DNA of 64,000 nucleotides from Mycobacterium sp. URHB0044 (GTDB lineage Bacteria; Actinomycetota; Actinomycetes; Mycobacteriales; Mycobacteriaceae), in NCBI RefSeq assembly GCF_000620625.1, contig NZ_JIAW01000011.1:124001-188000 (forward strand). Reading direction: 5' to 3'. Positions within the stretch are counted from its first letter, which is position 1. Each line of letters opens with the position of its first letter. The position numbers were made by a program, and so were the translations under genes. Shown piece after piece: positions 8,470 to 16,481 of this stretch. A model generated the notes under the pieces. That model did not search any database. It was given only the letters and a program-made list of their open reading frames with translations, and was not told where the DNA came from.

Positions 8470-8816
8470 CGGCTCTCGATCCCGAGATCGCGGCGCGGCT
8501 CAAGCGGGACCCGAACGGCTTGTTCGTCGCTGTCGCGCAGGAACGCGCCACCGGTCAGGTGCTGATGGTGGCGTGGATGGACGACGAGGCGCTGGCCCGC
8601 ACGCTCGCGACGCGGAAGGGCACGTATTACTCGCGGTCGCGCGGTGAGTATTGGGTCAAGGGCGAGACGTCCGGTCACACGCAGCACGTGCACTCGGTGC
8701 GGCTGGACTGCGATGGCGACACCGTGCTCCTCGAGGTCGACCAGGTGGGCGCCGCCTGCCACACCGGCGCCCACACCTGTTTCGACGCGGATGAGCTTCT
8801 CGCAGCGCAGGATTGA
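8466..8816 (+). CDS. hisI: Phosphoribosyl-AMP cyclohydrolase
   Basis: Zinc enzyme of 116 residues that opens the purine ring of phosphoribosyl-AMP. Only the cyclohydrolase domain is present; HisE (pyrophosphohydrolase) must be elsewhere, as is usual in actinobacteria. Motifs: MVAWMDDEALARTL, YYSRSRGEYWVKGETSGH, the LDCDGD metal site and the zinc cysteines in ACHTGAHTCF. GTG start overlaps hisF by 4 bp. Confidence 0.96.
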   Translation: MTALDPEIAARLKRDPNGLFVAVAQERATGQVLMVAWMDDEALARTLATRKGTYYSRSRGEYWVKGETSGHTQHVHSVRLDCDGDTVLLEVDQVGAACHTGAHTCFDADELLAAQD

Positions 8817-9615
8817 CGTCGTACGCCGGGTCGCGGCGTCGGGTGCGCTCATCTTGGTCGGTCTGCTCGCGGGATGCGGTGGACCGGAGGCACCTTCGAC
8901 ACCCGTGGCCGCCTGGTGGGTGCCGACCGTCGGAACGCCATGGCAATGGCAGCTGCACGGCGAGATCGACGCGGGTGTCGACGTTCCCGTGTACGACGTC
9001 GACCTGTTCGAGGTCGATCGGGCGCTCGTCGCGCAGATGCACGCCGCCGGACGCAAGGTGATCTGCTATCTCAGCGCTGGGTCACAAGAGAATTGGCGGC
9101 CGGACGCCGACCGGTTCCCCGCTGCGGTGATCGGCAAGGAACTGGATGGCTGGCCCGGCGAGCGCTGGCTCGACGTCCGTCACCTCGACGTGCTCGAGCC
9201 GATCATGGCGGCCCGGATGGACACGTGCCGCGACAAGGGTTTCGATGCCGTCGAACCGGACAACGTGGACGGCTACGCCAACGAATCGGGCTTCCCGCTG
9301 ACGGCCGACGACCAGCTTCGCTACAACCGGATGCTGGCGCGGTTGGCGCACGACCGCGGGCTCGGCGTGGGATTGAAGAACGACCTGGCTCAGATCGACG
9401 ACCTGGTCGTCGATTTCGACTTCGCCGTCAACGAGGAATGCGCCGCCTACGACGAATGCGGGGAACTGACACCGTTCATCCACGCAGGAAAGGCGGTGCT
9501 GCACGTCGAATACTCGCTGCCGCCATCGGAATTCTGCCCAGTCACGAAGCCACTGTCCTTCAGCTCCATGCGCAAGCCGCTGGATCTCACCGCGCCGCGG
9601 GAGCCGTGCCCCTGA
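8791..9615 (+). CDS. Endo-alpha-1,4-polygalactosaminidase-like (GH114) lipoprotein
   Basis: A 274-residue exported lipoprotein: basic start, hydrophobic helix and lipobox LLAGC with the lipidated cysteine at residue 29. The mature part resembles the GH114/TM1410 barrel family, with VDVPVYDVDLFEVD, KVICYLSAGSQENWRPD, GFDAVEPDNVDGYANESGF and a final Cys-containing segment. Acidic residues in EPDNVDGY are candidate catalytic residues by family analogy. The ATG at 8791 lies inside hisI (26-bp overlap), so the gene is probably translated with the his operon. Its substrate in mycobacteria is not known to me, and no link to histidine synthesis is evident. Confidence 0.8.
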   Translation: MSFSQRRIDVVRRVAASGALILVGLLAGCGGPEAPSTPVAAWWVPTVGTPWQWQLHGEIDAGVDVPVYDVDLFEVDRALVAQMHAAGRKVICYLSAGSQENWRPDADRFPAAVIGKELDGWPGERWLDVRHLDVLEPIMAARMDTCRDKGFDAVEPDNVDGYANESGFPLTADDQLRYNRMLARLAHDRGLGVGLKNDLAQIDDLVVDFDFAVNEECAAYDECGELTPFIHAGKAVLHVEYSLPPSEFCPVTKPLSFSSMRKPLDLTAPREPCP

Positions 9616-9635
9616 CACTCACGCCAACACGAAGA

Positions 9636-9661
9636 AGGGGCACCCGTTTCCGGGTGCCCCT
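9636..9661. terminator. Strong hairpin terminator between convergent genes
   Basis: A perfect 11-bp stem (AGGGGCACCCG / CGGGTGCCCCT) with a TTTC loop. It lies between the end of the his operon extension (+) and the end of the small secreted protein gene (-), so it can serve both. No long U-tract follows, as is common in mycobacteria. Confidence 0.8.
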
Positions 9662-9676
9662 GCTTCGCGCTCGTGG

Positions 9677-9844
9677 TCAGCGGCCGTTGCCGACCGTCGA
9701 GGTGACCGAGCCCACGGTCGCCTGCTGCTGGATGTCGTTGATCCACTGGTGGTGGTCGATGCCCGCGTTGGCGGGGGCGGCCAGGCCCAGAATGGCGGCG
9801 GCGAAACCGGTGGCGATGGCGGTGGTGATTCCGAACTTCTTCAT
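9677..9844 (-). CDS. Small secreted protein (55 residues)
   Basis: An ORF of 55 codons starting MKKFGITTAIATGFAAAILG, a clear Sec signal peptide, with a predicted signal peptidase I site after APANA (residue 27). The mature product is only 28 residues, GIDHHQWINDIQQQATVGSV and eight more, ending at a TGA. A strong ribosome site AGGAAGAGGA lies 7 nt before the ATG. Convergent with the his operon and sharing its terminator. No function can be assigned; small exported proteins with this start are common in mycobacteria. Confidence 0.75.
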   Translation of the reverse strand: MKKFGITTAIATGFAAAILGLAAPANAGIDHHQWINDIQQQATVGSVTSTVGNGR

Positions 9845-10004
9845 GATGATTCCTCTTCCTGGTGTACTGCTTCGGCGCTCTCGGCTGGATGTTTCCGGCC
9901 GGTCTGAGAGGTGTAACTGCGCAGGTCAGCAGCTAATTTCCGATGGCAGTAATTGACCGACGAGTGGCAGGAATCAATCGGTCGGGGTAAATGCGGCCAG
10001 GCGG

Positions 10005-10802
10005 TCAGACGTCGTAGCGGGTGGCCTTGGCCCTGGCCGTCCACCGGCCGTCGTGATAGCCGACCTGCACGGGGTGCGCGAAGGCCGCGGTCACGTTGTC
10101 CGTGGTGACGACGTCACGGGCCGGCCCCGAGGCGACGGTGCGGCCTTCCCCGATCAGCAGCGCGTGCGTGGTGGTGGTCGGAAGTTCCTCGAGGTGGTGG
10201 GTGACGAGGATCGAGGCGACGTTCGGATGGGTGTCGTCGAGCGAGTCCATCGTCTCGAGGAACTGCTCGCGCGCGGCGACGTCGAGCCCGGTGGTGGGCT
10301 CGTCGAGCAGCAGCAGACGTGGATCCGAAATCAGCGCCCTAGCAATGAGGGTGCGGCCGCGTTCGCCCTGCGACAACGTCGGCCACTGAGCGTCGGCCTT
10401 GTGGGAGAGGCCAACCGACGCGATCATCGCGTCCGCCCGGTCCAGTTCGCCTTGGCTGGGCGTCCAGCGCATCGGGATGTCGATGGTCGCGGTGATGCCC
10501 GTCAGGACGACGTCACGCACCGTGAGCGAATACTGCAGCCGGTGCCGGGGATTCACGTGCCCGATCGAGTGGCGCAGGCGCGCCAGGTCGACCCGTCCCA
10601 TCTGCTCGCCAAGCACGTGGACGGTGCCCGACGTCGGAAATGTCACGGCCGCACAGAAACCCAGCAGCGTGCTCTTACCCGCACCGTTGGGGCCGAGCAG
10701 GGCCCAGTGCTCGCCCTCGTTCACGGTGAGCGAGATGCCGTCGATGATCTGCTTGCCGTCCCGGCGGAACGTCACGTCCGCCAGCTCCAGCACGGTCGTC
10801 AC
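10005..10802 (-). CDS. ABC transporter ATP-binding protein (orphan)
   Basis: Single ABC ATPase domain of 265 residues. Walker A GPNGAGKST at residues 37-45, signature LSQGERGR, Walker B LLLLDEPTTGLD and the switch histidine in ILVTHHLEELP are all present. The signature motif has Q in place of the usual second G, as in the YlmA/ModF-like group. No permease or binding protein is adjacent, so transport cannot be inferred; it may pair with a distant permease or act without one. It lies 9 bp downstream of the peroxiredoxin gene on the same strand. Confidence 0.85.
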   Translation of the reverse strand: MTTVLELADVTFRRDGKQIIDGISLTVNEGEHWALLGPNGAGKSTLLGFCAAVTFPTSGTVHVLGEQMGRVDLARLRHSIGHVNPRHRLQYSLTVRDVVLTGITATIDIPMRWTPSQGELDRADAMIASVGLSHKADAQWPTLSQGERGRTLIARALISDPRLLLLDEPTTGLDVAAREQFLETMDSLDDTHPNVASILVTHHLEELPTTTTHALLIGEGRTVASGPARDVVTTDNVTAAFAHPVQVGYHDGRWTARAKATRYDV

Positions 10803-10811
10803 GGGGCCGCC

Positions 10812-11276
10812 CTACGCCGACTGACGTTGGCGCAGCACCTCCAACGCCTTGTCGGCGTGGGTGTCCATGCTGAACTCGCTGGCGATCACCTCGAGCACCG
10901 TGCGGTCGGTGTCGATGACGAACGTGGTGCGCTTGACCGGCATCAGCTTGCCGAGCAGTCCACGCTTCACGCCGAACTGCGTGGCGACGACGCCCTCGCT
11001 GTCGGACAACAGCGGGTAGTCGAACTTCTGCATGTCGGCGAACTTTGCCTGCTTCTCGACGGCGTCGGCGCTGATGCCCACCCGGCCGGCTCCGACGGCC
11101 GCGAATTCGCCGGCGAGGTCGCGGAAGTGGCAGGCCTCCTTGGTGCAGCCGGGCGTCATGGCCGCCGGATAGAAGAACAGCACGATCGGTCCATCGGCGA
11201 GCAGGCTCGTCAGGCTCCGGACCGTGCCCGTCTGGTCTGGCAGGTCGAACTCGTTGACCCGATCACCACGTTTCAT
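10812..11276 (-). CDS. bcpB: Thiol peroxidase of the BCP/PrxQ family
   Basis: Peroxiredoxin of 154 residues that reduces hydrogen and organic peroxides. The peroxidatic cysteine lies in AAMTPGCTKEACHFRD, and the second cysteine five residues later gives the intramolecular disulfide arrangement of the alpha-type BCP. Further signature: FFYPAAMTPGC, VGISADAVEKQAKFA and RTTFVIDTDRTV. The position directly before trpE matches bcpB of M. tuberculosis as I recall it. ATG 11276 gives the usual family length. Confidence 0.9.
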   Translation of the reverse strand: MKRGDRVNEFDLPDQTGTVRSLTSLLADGPIVLFFYPAAMTPGCTKEACHFRDLAGEFAAVGAGRVGISADAVEKQAKFADMQKFDYPLLSDSEGVVATQFGVKRGLLGKLMPVKRTTFVIDTDRTVLEVIASEFSMDTHADKALEVLRQRQSA

Positions 11277-11379
11277 GGCCGTCACGCTACGCCCGCGCGG
11301 CCCCGAACATGGGTGCGGTGTGGCCGGTGCGCCGAAAAGCGTTGGCGCCCGCCATGGCTGCCGTGCGACGCTCGATCGG

Positions 11380-12099
11380 ATGGTGGATCTCGATGCCTTC
11401 GTGGCCGACGGGTACGTCAAGGTGGAGCGGGCCGTGCCGCGCAGCGTTGCCGACGCGGCGCGCGCTGCGCTGTGGGAGCAGATCGGTCTTTCGCCCGATG
11501 CTCCCGAGGATTGGTCGGCGCCGGTGGTGTGGGCAACCGACATGTCGGGGGCGGGTCCGTTCGGCGACTTCGTCCGCAGCGCCCCCGTCAGCGCTGCACT
11601 GGACCGGATCTGCGGTCGTGGCGGATGGCTGCCGCGCGGCGCATTGGGCAACATCCCGGTCCGGTTCCCCGTGCCACCGGTCGACGACGACCGCGGGTGG
11701 CACATCGACGCGAACACCCCGCTGCCCGACGGATCGTGGGCGGTCACCGGGCGACCGCACACCGTGCTGCTGCTGACCCTCCTGTCCGACGTGGGCGAGC
11801 ACGACGCACCCACCCGCATCCGGAGGGGATCGCACCACGACGTGGCCCGCATCCTGGGAGCCGACCCGGTCGATTTCGCCGACATGGGTCGACTCGTCGA
11901 CGAGGTGAGCCGCGACCGCCCCGTCAGCCACGCGACCGGGGAGCCGGGCGACGTGTACGTCGTGCACCCGTTCACGGTGCACGCCGCCGACGAACACCGC
12001 GGCCGCGAGCCGCGCTTCATGGCGCAGTCGCCGGTGATGCTGGCCAGTCCGGTCGCACCTGGGACGGCGGCACCGCTGGCCCGGGTGTTCGCCAGCTGA
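11380..12099 (+). CDS. Phytanoyl-CoA dioxygenase (PhyH) family protein
   Basis: A 239-residue protein of the Fe(II)/2-oxoglutarate PhyH family. The iron-binding facial triad is visible as H and D in GWHIDANTP near residue 107 and a distal His in VYVVHPFTVHAADEHRG near 198, followed by the RFMAQ arginine region for 2-oxoglutarate. The start opens LDAFVADGYVKVERAVP, the standard N-terminus of this family. The substrate is not known. It is divergent from bcpB and directly precedes trpE. Confidence 0.8.
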   Translation: MVDLDAFVADGYVKVERAVPRSVADAARAALWEQIGLSPDAPEDWSAPVVWATDMSGAGPFGDFVRSAPVSAALDRICGRGGWLPRGALGNIPVRFPVPPVDDDRGWHIDANTPLPDGSWAVTGRPHTVLLLTLLSDVGEHDAPTRIRRGSHHDVARILGADPVDFADMGRLVDEVSRDRPVSHATGEPGDVYVVHPFTVHAADEHRGREPRFMAQSPVMLASPVAPGTAAPLARVFAS

Positions 12100-12141
12100 G
12101 CTGGGCGCTGCCCGACACTCATCGGGCGGTGGTGGGTCTGG

Positions 12142-12147
12142 GAGAAT
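12142..12147 (+). promoter_or_regulatory. Candidate -10 hexamer of trpE
   Basis: GAGAAT ends 6 nt before the GTG of trpE, so the message may be leaderless. There is no room for a trp leader peptide attenuator in the 54-bp gap. Confidence 0.35.
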
Positions 12148-12153
12148 CGGCAC

Positions 12154-13698
12154 GTGCCATTGACCACCCACCACGCCCACGCTTCCTCGCTGGCCGTCAC
12201 CACCTCGCGGGAGGACTTCCGGGCGCTGGCCGCCGAGCACCGCGTGGTGCCGGTGACGCGCAAGGTGCTCGCCGACAGCGAGACGCCGTTGTCGGCCTAC
12301 CGCAAGCTGGCCGCCAACCGGCCCGGCACGTTTCTGCTGGAATCCGCCGAGAACGGCCGGTCCTGGTCGCGCTGGTCGTTCATCGGGGCGGGGGCGCCGA
12401 CGGCACTGACGGTGCGCGACGGTGAGGCGGTCTGGCTGGGTGTCACCCCGCAGGACGCGCCTACCGGCGGCGACCCGTTGGCGGCGCTGCGCGCGACCCT
12501 CGACCTGCTGGCCACCGCGGCCTTGCCGGGCCTGCCGCCGCTGTCCAGCGGCCTGGTGGGCTTCTTCGCCTACGACATGGTGCGGCGCCTGGAGCGGCTG
12601 CCCGAACTGGCCGTCGACGACCTGAAGCTGCCCGACATGCTGCTGCTACTCGCCACCGACGTCGCCGCCGTCGACCACCACGAGGGCACGATCACGCTGA
12701 TCGCCAACGCGGTGAACTGGAACGGCACCGATGAACGGGTCGACTGGGCCTACGAAGATGCCGTGCGACGCCTCGATGTGATGACCGCGGCGTTGGGGGA
12801 GCCCTTGCACTCGACGGTCGCCACGTTCGGCAGGCCGGAGCCTCAGCACAGGGCGCAACGCACCGTCGCCGAGTACACCGCGATCGTCGACAAGCTCGTC
12901 GGTGACATCGAGGCCGGGGAAGCGTTCCAGGTGGTGCCCTCGCAGCGTTTCGAGATGGACACCGACGCGGATCCGTTCGACGTGTACCGCATGCTGCGGG
13001 TGACCAATCCCAGTCCGTACATGTATCTGCTCAACGTGCCCAATGACGCTGGCGAGCTTGACTTCTCGATCGTGGGATCCAGCCCCGAGGCGCTGGTCAC
13101 CGTCCAGGACGGCAAGGCCACCACGCACCCCATCGCCGGGACCCGCTGGCGCGGCGCGAACGAGGAGGAGGACGTGCTGCTGGAGAAGGAGCTGCTGTCC
13201 GACGACAAGGAGCGCAGCGAACACCTGATGCTGGTCGACCTCGGACGCAACGACCTCGGCCGGGTCTGCATACCGGGCACGGTGCGGGTGGAGGACTACA
13301 GCCACATCGAGCGCTACAGCCACGTCATGCATCTGGTGTCGACGGTGACCGGGCAACTGGCCGAGGGCAAGACGGCACTCGACGCGGTCACCGCCTGCTT
13401 CCCGGCGGGCACGCTGTCGGGGGCGCCGAAGGTGCGGGCGATGGAGCTCATCGAGGAGGTCGAGAAGACGCGGCGCGGCCTGTACGGCGGGGTGCTCGGC
13501 TACCTCGACTTCGCAGGCAACGCCGACTTCGCGATCGCCATCCGCACCGCGTTGATGCGCGACGGCACGGCCTACGTGCAGGCCGGCGGCGGCGTGGTGG
13601 CCGACTCCAACGGCCCCTACGAGTTCAACGAGGCGGCCAACAAGGCCCGCGCCGTACTCAACGCCGTCGCTGCGGCCGAGACGCTCAGCGCGCCATGA
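12154..13698 (+). CDS. trpE: Anthranilate synthase component I
   Basis: Converts chorismate and ammonia to anthranilate (514 residues). The N-terminal regulatory domain includes LLESAENGRSWSRWSFIG, the serine-containing motif for tryptophan feedback binding. The C-terminal chorismate domain has PFDVYRMLRVTNPSPYMYLL, GSSPEALVTVQDGK, PIAGTRWRGANEEED and TLSGAPKVRAMELIEEVE. The glutaminase partner TrpG and TrpD are not in the window. First gene of the trp cluster; overlaps the next gene by 4 bp. Confidence 0.97.
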   Translation: MPLTTHHAHASSLAVTTSREDFRALAAEHRVVPVTRKVLADSETPLSAYRKLAANRPGTFLLESAENGRSWSRWSFIGAGAPTALTVRDGEAVWLGVTPQDAPTGGDPLAALRATLDLLATAALPGLPPLSSGLVGFFAYDMVRRLERLPELAVDDLKLPDMLLLLATDVAAVDHHEGTITLIANAVNWNGTDERVDWAYEDAVRRLDVMTAALGEPLHSTVATFGRPEPQHRAQRTVAEYTAIVDKLVGDIEAGEAFQVVPSQRFEMDTDADPFDVYRMLRVTNPSPYMYLLNVPNDAGELDFSIVGSSPEALVTVQDGKATTHPIAGTRWRGANEEEDVLLEKELLSDDKERSEHLMLVDLGRNDLGRVCIPGTVRVEDYSHIERYSHVMHLVSTVTGQLAEGKTALDAVTACFPAGTLSGAPKVRAMELIEEVEKTRRGLYGGVLGYLDFAGNADFAIAIRTALMRDGTAYVQAGGGVVADSNGPYEFNEAANKARAVLNAVAAAETLSAP

Positions 13699-14300
13699 CC
13701 CGCGCCGCCCAGCTTCTGCTGGTGCTCGCGGCACTGGCCCTGTGGGTCGGTTCGCGGCTGCCGTGGGTCGTGGTGTCGTCCTTCGACGGGCTGGGTCAGC
13801 CGAAGACCACGACGCTGTCAGGTGCCACCTGGTCGACGGCGCTGGTGCCGCTGGCCCTGCTGGTACTGGCCGCCGCCGTGGCCGCGCTGGCGGTCCGGGG
13901 CTGGCCGCTGCGACTACTGGCCATGCTCGTCGCCGCTGCGAGTGCGGGCATGGGATACCTCGGGATCGGGCTGTGGGTGATCCGCGACGTCGCCGTGCGC
14001 GCCGCCGACCTGGTCCAGGTGCCCGTCGCAGCGCTGGTCGGCACGCAGCGGCACTACTGGGGCGCCGTGCTGACCCTCGTCGCGGCGGTCTGCACGTTGG
14101 CCGGCGCCGTCCTTCTGGCACGTGCGGCGGCCCAGTCGAAGTCGTTGACCGGGAAGTACGTCGCACCAGCGGCGAGACGGGCGGCCGTGCGCAAGGACGT
14201 CGAACAGCCCGAAACCGGTGACGGCATGTCCGAACGGATGATCTGGGACGCCCTCGATGAGGGTCGCGACCCGACGCGCCCTGACAACGAGGGTCGGTGA
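13695..14300 (+). CDS. Trp-operon-associated integral membrane protein (TIGR02234-like)
   Basis: A 201-residue protein with about four transmembrane helices (AAQLLLVLAALALWVGSRLP, ALVPLALLVLAAAVAALAV, RLLAMLVAAASAGMGYLGIG, YWGAVLTLVAAVCTLAGAVL) and a basic and acidic cytosolic tail ending in DALDEGRDPTRPDNEGR. It sits between trpE and trpC, overlapping trpE, as a conserved actinobacterial trp-locus membrane protein does. Its function is unknown; roles in tryptophan or precursor transport are only a guess from location. Confidence 0.85.
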   Translation: MTRAAQLLLVLAALALWVGSRLPWVVVSSFDGLGQPKTTTLSGATWSTALVPLALLVLAAAVAALAVRGWPLRLLAMLVAAASAGMGYLGIGLWVIRDVAVRAADLVQVPVAALVGTQRHYWGAVLTLVAAVCTLAGAVLLARAAAQSKSLTGKYVAPAARRAAVRKDVEQPETGDGMSERMIWDALDEGRDPTRPDNEGR

Positions 14301-14392
14301 CGGCGAGTGGCGCGCTGGCGGTTACCCTTCGATACAGACAATCCGGGATCGCCCGGACGCTCAAGTACGGCCCGGAAGGACACCGACGGTTC

Positions 14393-15211
14393 ATGAGTTC
14401 GGCCACCGTGCTCGACTCCATCATTGAGGGAGTCCGCGCCGACGTTGCCGCCCGCGAGGCCGCGGTGAGCTTTGCCGACGTGAAGGCCAAGGCGAAGGAC
14501 GCCGCGGCGCCGCTGGACGTGCTGGCCGCACTGCGCGAGCCCGGCATCGGCGTCATCGCCGAAGTGAAGCGGGCCAGTCCCTCACGCGGCGAGCTGGCGT
14601 CGATTTCCGATCCGGCCGAACTGGCCCGCGCCTACGAGGACGGCGGCGCCAGGATCATCAGCGTGCTCACCGAGGAGCGCCGTTTCCACGGCTCTCTGGA
14701 AGACCTCGACGCCGTACGCGCCGCGGTGTCGATTCCGGTGTTGCGCAAGGACTTCATCATCGGGCCCTATCAGATTCACGAGGCCCGCGCGCATGGCGCC
14801 GACATGCTGCTGCTGATCGTCGCGGCGCTGGAGCAGGCGGCGCTGGCCTCGATGCTCGACCGCACCGAGTCGCTGGGAATGACAGCGCTCGTCGAAGTGC
14901 ACACCGAGGAGGAGGCGGACCGTGCCCTCCAGGCCGGCGCGCGTGTAATCGGGGTCAACGCAAGGGATCTCAAGACCCTGGAAGTGGACCGGGATTGCTT
15001 CGCGCGGATCGCACCGGGGCTGCCGTCCAACGTCATCCGGATCGCCGAGTCCGGCGTCCGAGGCACCAACGACCTACTCGCGTATGCGGGTGCGGGTGCC
15101 GATGCCGTCCTCGTCGGCGAGGGTCTGGTCACCAGTGGTGACCCGCGCAGCGCCGTTGCCGATCTGGTCACCGCAGGCACTCATCCGTCCTGCCCGAAAC
15201 CCTCTCGCTGA
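14393..15211 (+). CDS. trpC: Indole-3-glycerol phosphate synthase
   Basis: Barrel enzyme of 272 residues converting CdRP to indole-3-glycerol phosphate. Motifs: GVIAEVKRASPSRGEL with the catalytic Lys, PVLRKDFIIGPYQIHEARAHG with the second Lys, LVEVHTEEE with the catalytic Glu, IGVNARDLKTLEVD and IAESGVRG. ATG 14393 (MSSATVLDSI) follows a GGAAGGA ribosome site and starts the domain; earlier starts overlap the membrane-protein gene. Confidence 0.96.
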   Translation: MSSATVLDSIIEGVRADVAAREAAVSFADVKAKAKDAAAPLDVLAALREPGIGVIAEVKRASPSRGELASISDPAELARAYEDGGARIISVLTEERRFHGSLEDLDAVRAAVSIPVLRKDFIIGPYQIHEARAHGADMLLLIVAALEQAALASMLDRTESLGMTALVEVHTEEEADRALQAGARVIGVNARDLKTLEVDRDCFARIAPGLPSNVIRIAESGVRGTNDLLAYAGAGADAVLVGEGLVTSGDPRSAVADLVTAGTHPSCPKPSR

Positions 15212-15215
15212 GACA

Positions 15216-16481
15216 GTGGCCGATCTCGCCGGCCCAGAGTTGCCGCGTTCCAGCGCAGCCGTTGCCGAACCCACGACACACGACCCGGACATCAAGGGCC
15301 ACTTCGGTGCCTACGGCGGACGGCTGGTCCCCGAAGCCTTGATGGCGGTGATCGAGGAAGTCACCGCCGCTTACGAGAAGGCCAGGACGGACCAGACGTT
15401 CCTCGACGAACTGGACCGCCTGCAGCGGCATTACACCGGCAGGCCATCACCGCTGTACGAGGCGACCCGGCTCAGTGAGCACGCCGGGGGAGCGCGACTC
15501 TTCCTCAAGCGAGAAGACTTGAACCACACCGGTTCCCACAAGATCAACAACGTCCTCGGTCAGGCGCTCCTCGCCAAGCAGATGGGCAAGACCCGCATCA
15601 TCGCCGAGACCGGTGCCGGTCAGCACGGCGTGGCCACCGCAACCGCGTGCGCACTGCTCGGCCTCGACTGCGTCGTCTACATGGGTGCCGTCGACACCGC
15701 CCGCCAGGCGCTGAACGTGGCCCGGATGCGGCTGCTCGGCGCAGAAGTGGTCTCCGTCGAATCCGGTTCGAAGACCCTCAAGGACGCGATCAACGAGACC
15801 TTCAGGGACTGGGTCGCCAACGCCGACGACACGTACTACTGCTTCGGCACCGCAGCAGGACCGCACCCGTTCCCGACCATGGTGCGCGACTTCCAGCGGG
15901 TGATCGGGCTGGAGGCGCGGGCCCAGATCCAAGAGCAGGCGCACCGCCTGCCCGACGCGGTGACCGCATGCGTCGGCGGGGGATCCAACGCAATCGGCGT
16001 GTTCCACGCATTCATCGACGACCCCGGCGTCCGGCTGATCGGTTACGAGGCGGCAGGCGATGGCGTGGAGACGGGCCGCCATGCGGCGACGTTCACGGGC
16101 GGTTCGCCCGGCGCATTCCAAGGTTCCTTTTCGTACCTGCTGCAGGACGAGGACGGTCAGACCGTCGAATCACATTCCATCTCTGCGGGTTTGGACTATC
16201 CCGGCGTGGGGCCCGAACACGCCTACCTGAAGGATCTGGGTCGCACCGAGTACCGGCCGATCACCGATGCCGAGGCAATGGACGCATTCGCGCTGCTGTG
16301 CAAGACCGAGGGCATCATCCCGGCCATCGAGTCCGCACACGCGGTGGCGGGTGCGCTGAAGCTGGGGGTCGAACTCGGTTCCGGTTCGGTCATTCTGGTG
16401 AACCTGTCGGGCCGGGGTGACAAGGACGTCGAGACCGCAGCGAAGTGGTTCGGCCTGTTCGACGGCGAGGGAACGGAATGA
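15216..16481 (+). CDS. trpB: Tryptophan synthase beta subunit
   Basis: PLP enzyme that joins indole and serine (421 residues). The Schiff-base lysine is K109 in EDLNHTGSHKINNVLGQ, the conserved AETGAGQHGVATA and the phosphate loop CVGGGSNAIG are present, and the HSISAGLDYPGVGPEH COMM-region end is intact. The GTG at 15216 lies 4 bp after the trpC stop. A roughly 20-residue N-terminal extension precedes the conserved start, as in other mycobacteria. Overlaps trpA by 4 bp (ATGA). Confidence 0.96.
   Translation: MADLAGPELPRSSAAVAEPTTHDPDIKGHFGAYGGRLVPEALMAVIEEVTAAYEKARTDQTFLDELDRLQRHYTGRPSPLYEATRLSEHAGGARLFLKREDLNHTGSHKINNVLGQALLAKQMGKTRIIAETGAGQHGVATATACALLGLDCVVYMGAVDTARQALNVARMRLLGAEVVSVESGSKTLKDAINETFRDWVANADDTYYCFGTAAGPHPFPTMVRDFQRVIGLEARAQIQEQAHRLPDAVTACVGGGSNAIGVFHAFIDDPGVRLIGYEAAGDGVETGRHAATFTGGSPGAFQGSFSYLLQDEDGQTVESHSISAGLDYPGVGPEHAYLKDLGRTEYRPITDAEAMDAFALLCKTEGIIPAIESAHAVAGALKLGVELGSGSVILVNLSGRGDKDVETAAKWFGLFDGEGTE

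Noticed and set aside
12100..12153. trp attenuator leader peptide
   Set aside because: The 54-bp gap has no short ORF with tandem Trp codons and no terminator hairpin.
10053..12425. 790-codon + strand open frame covering the ABC ATPase, bcpB, PhyH and trpE start
   Set aside because: Antisense to two clear genes and out of frame with two others; no recognisable protein.
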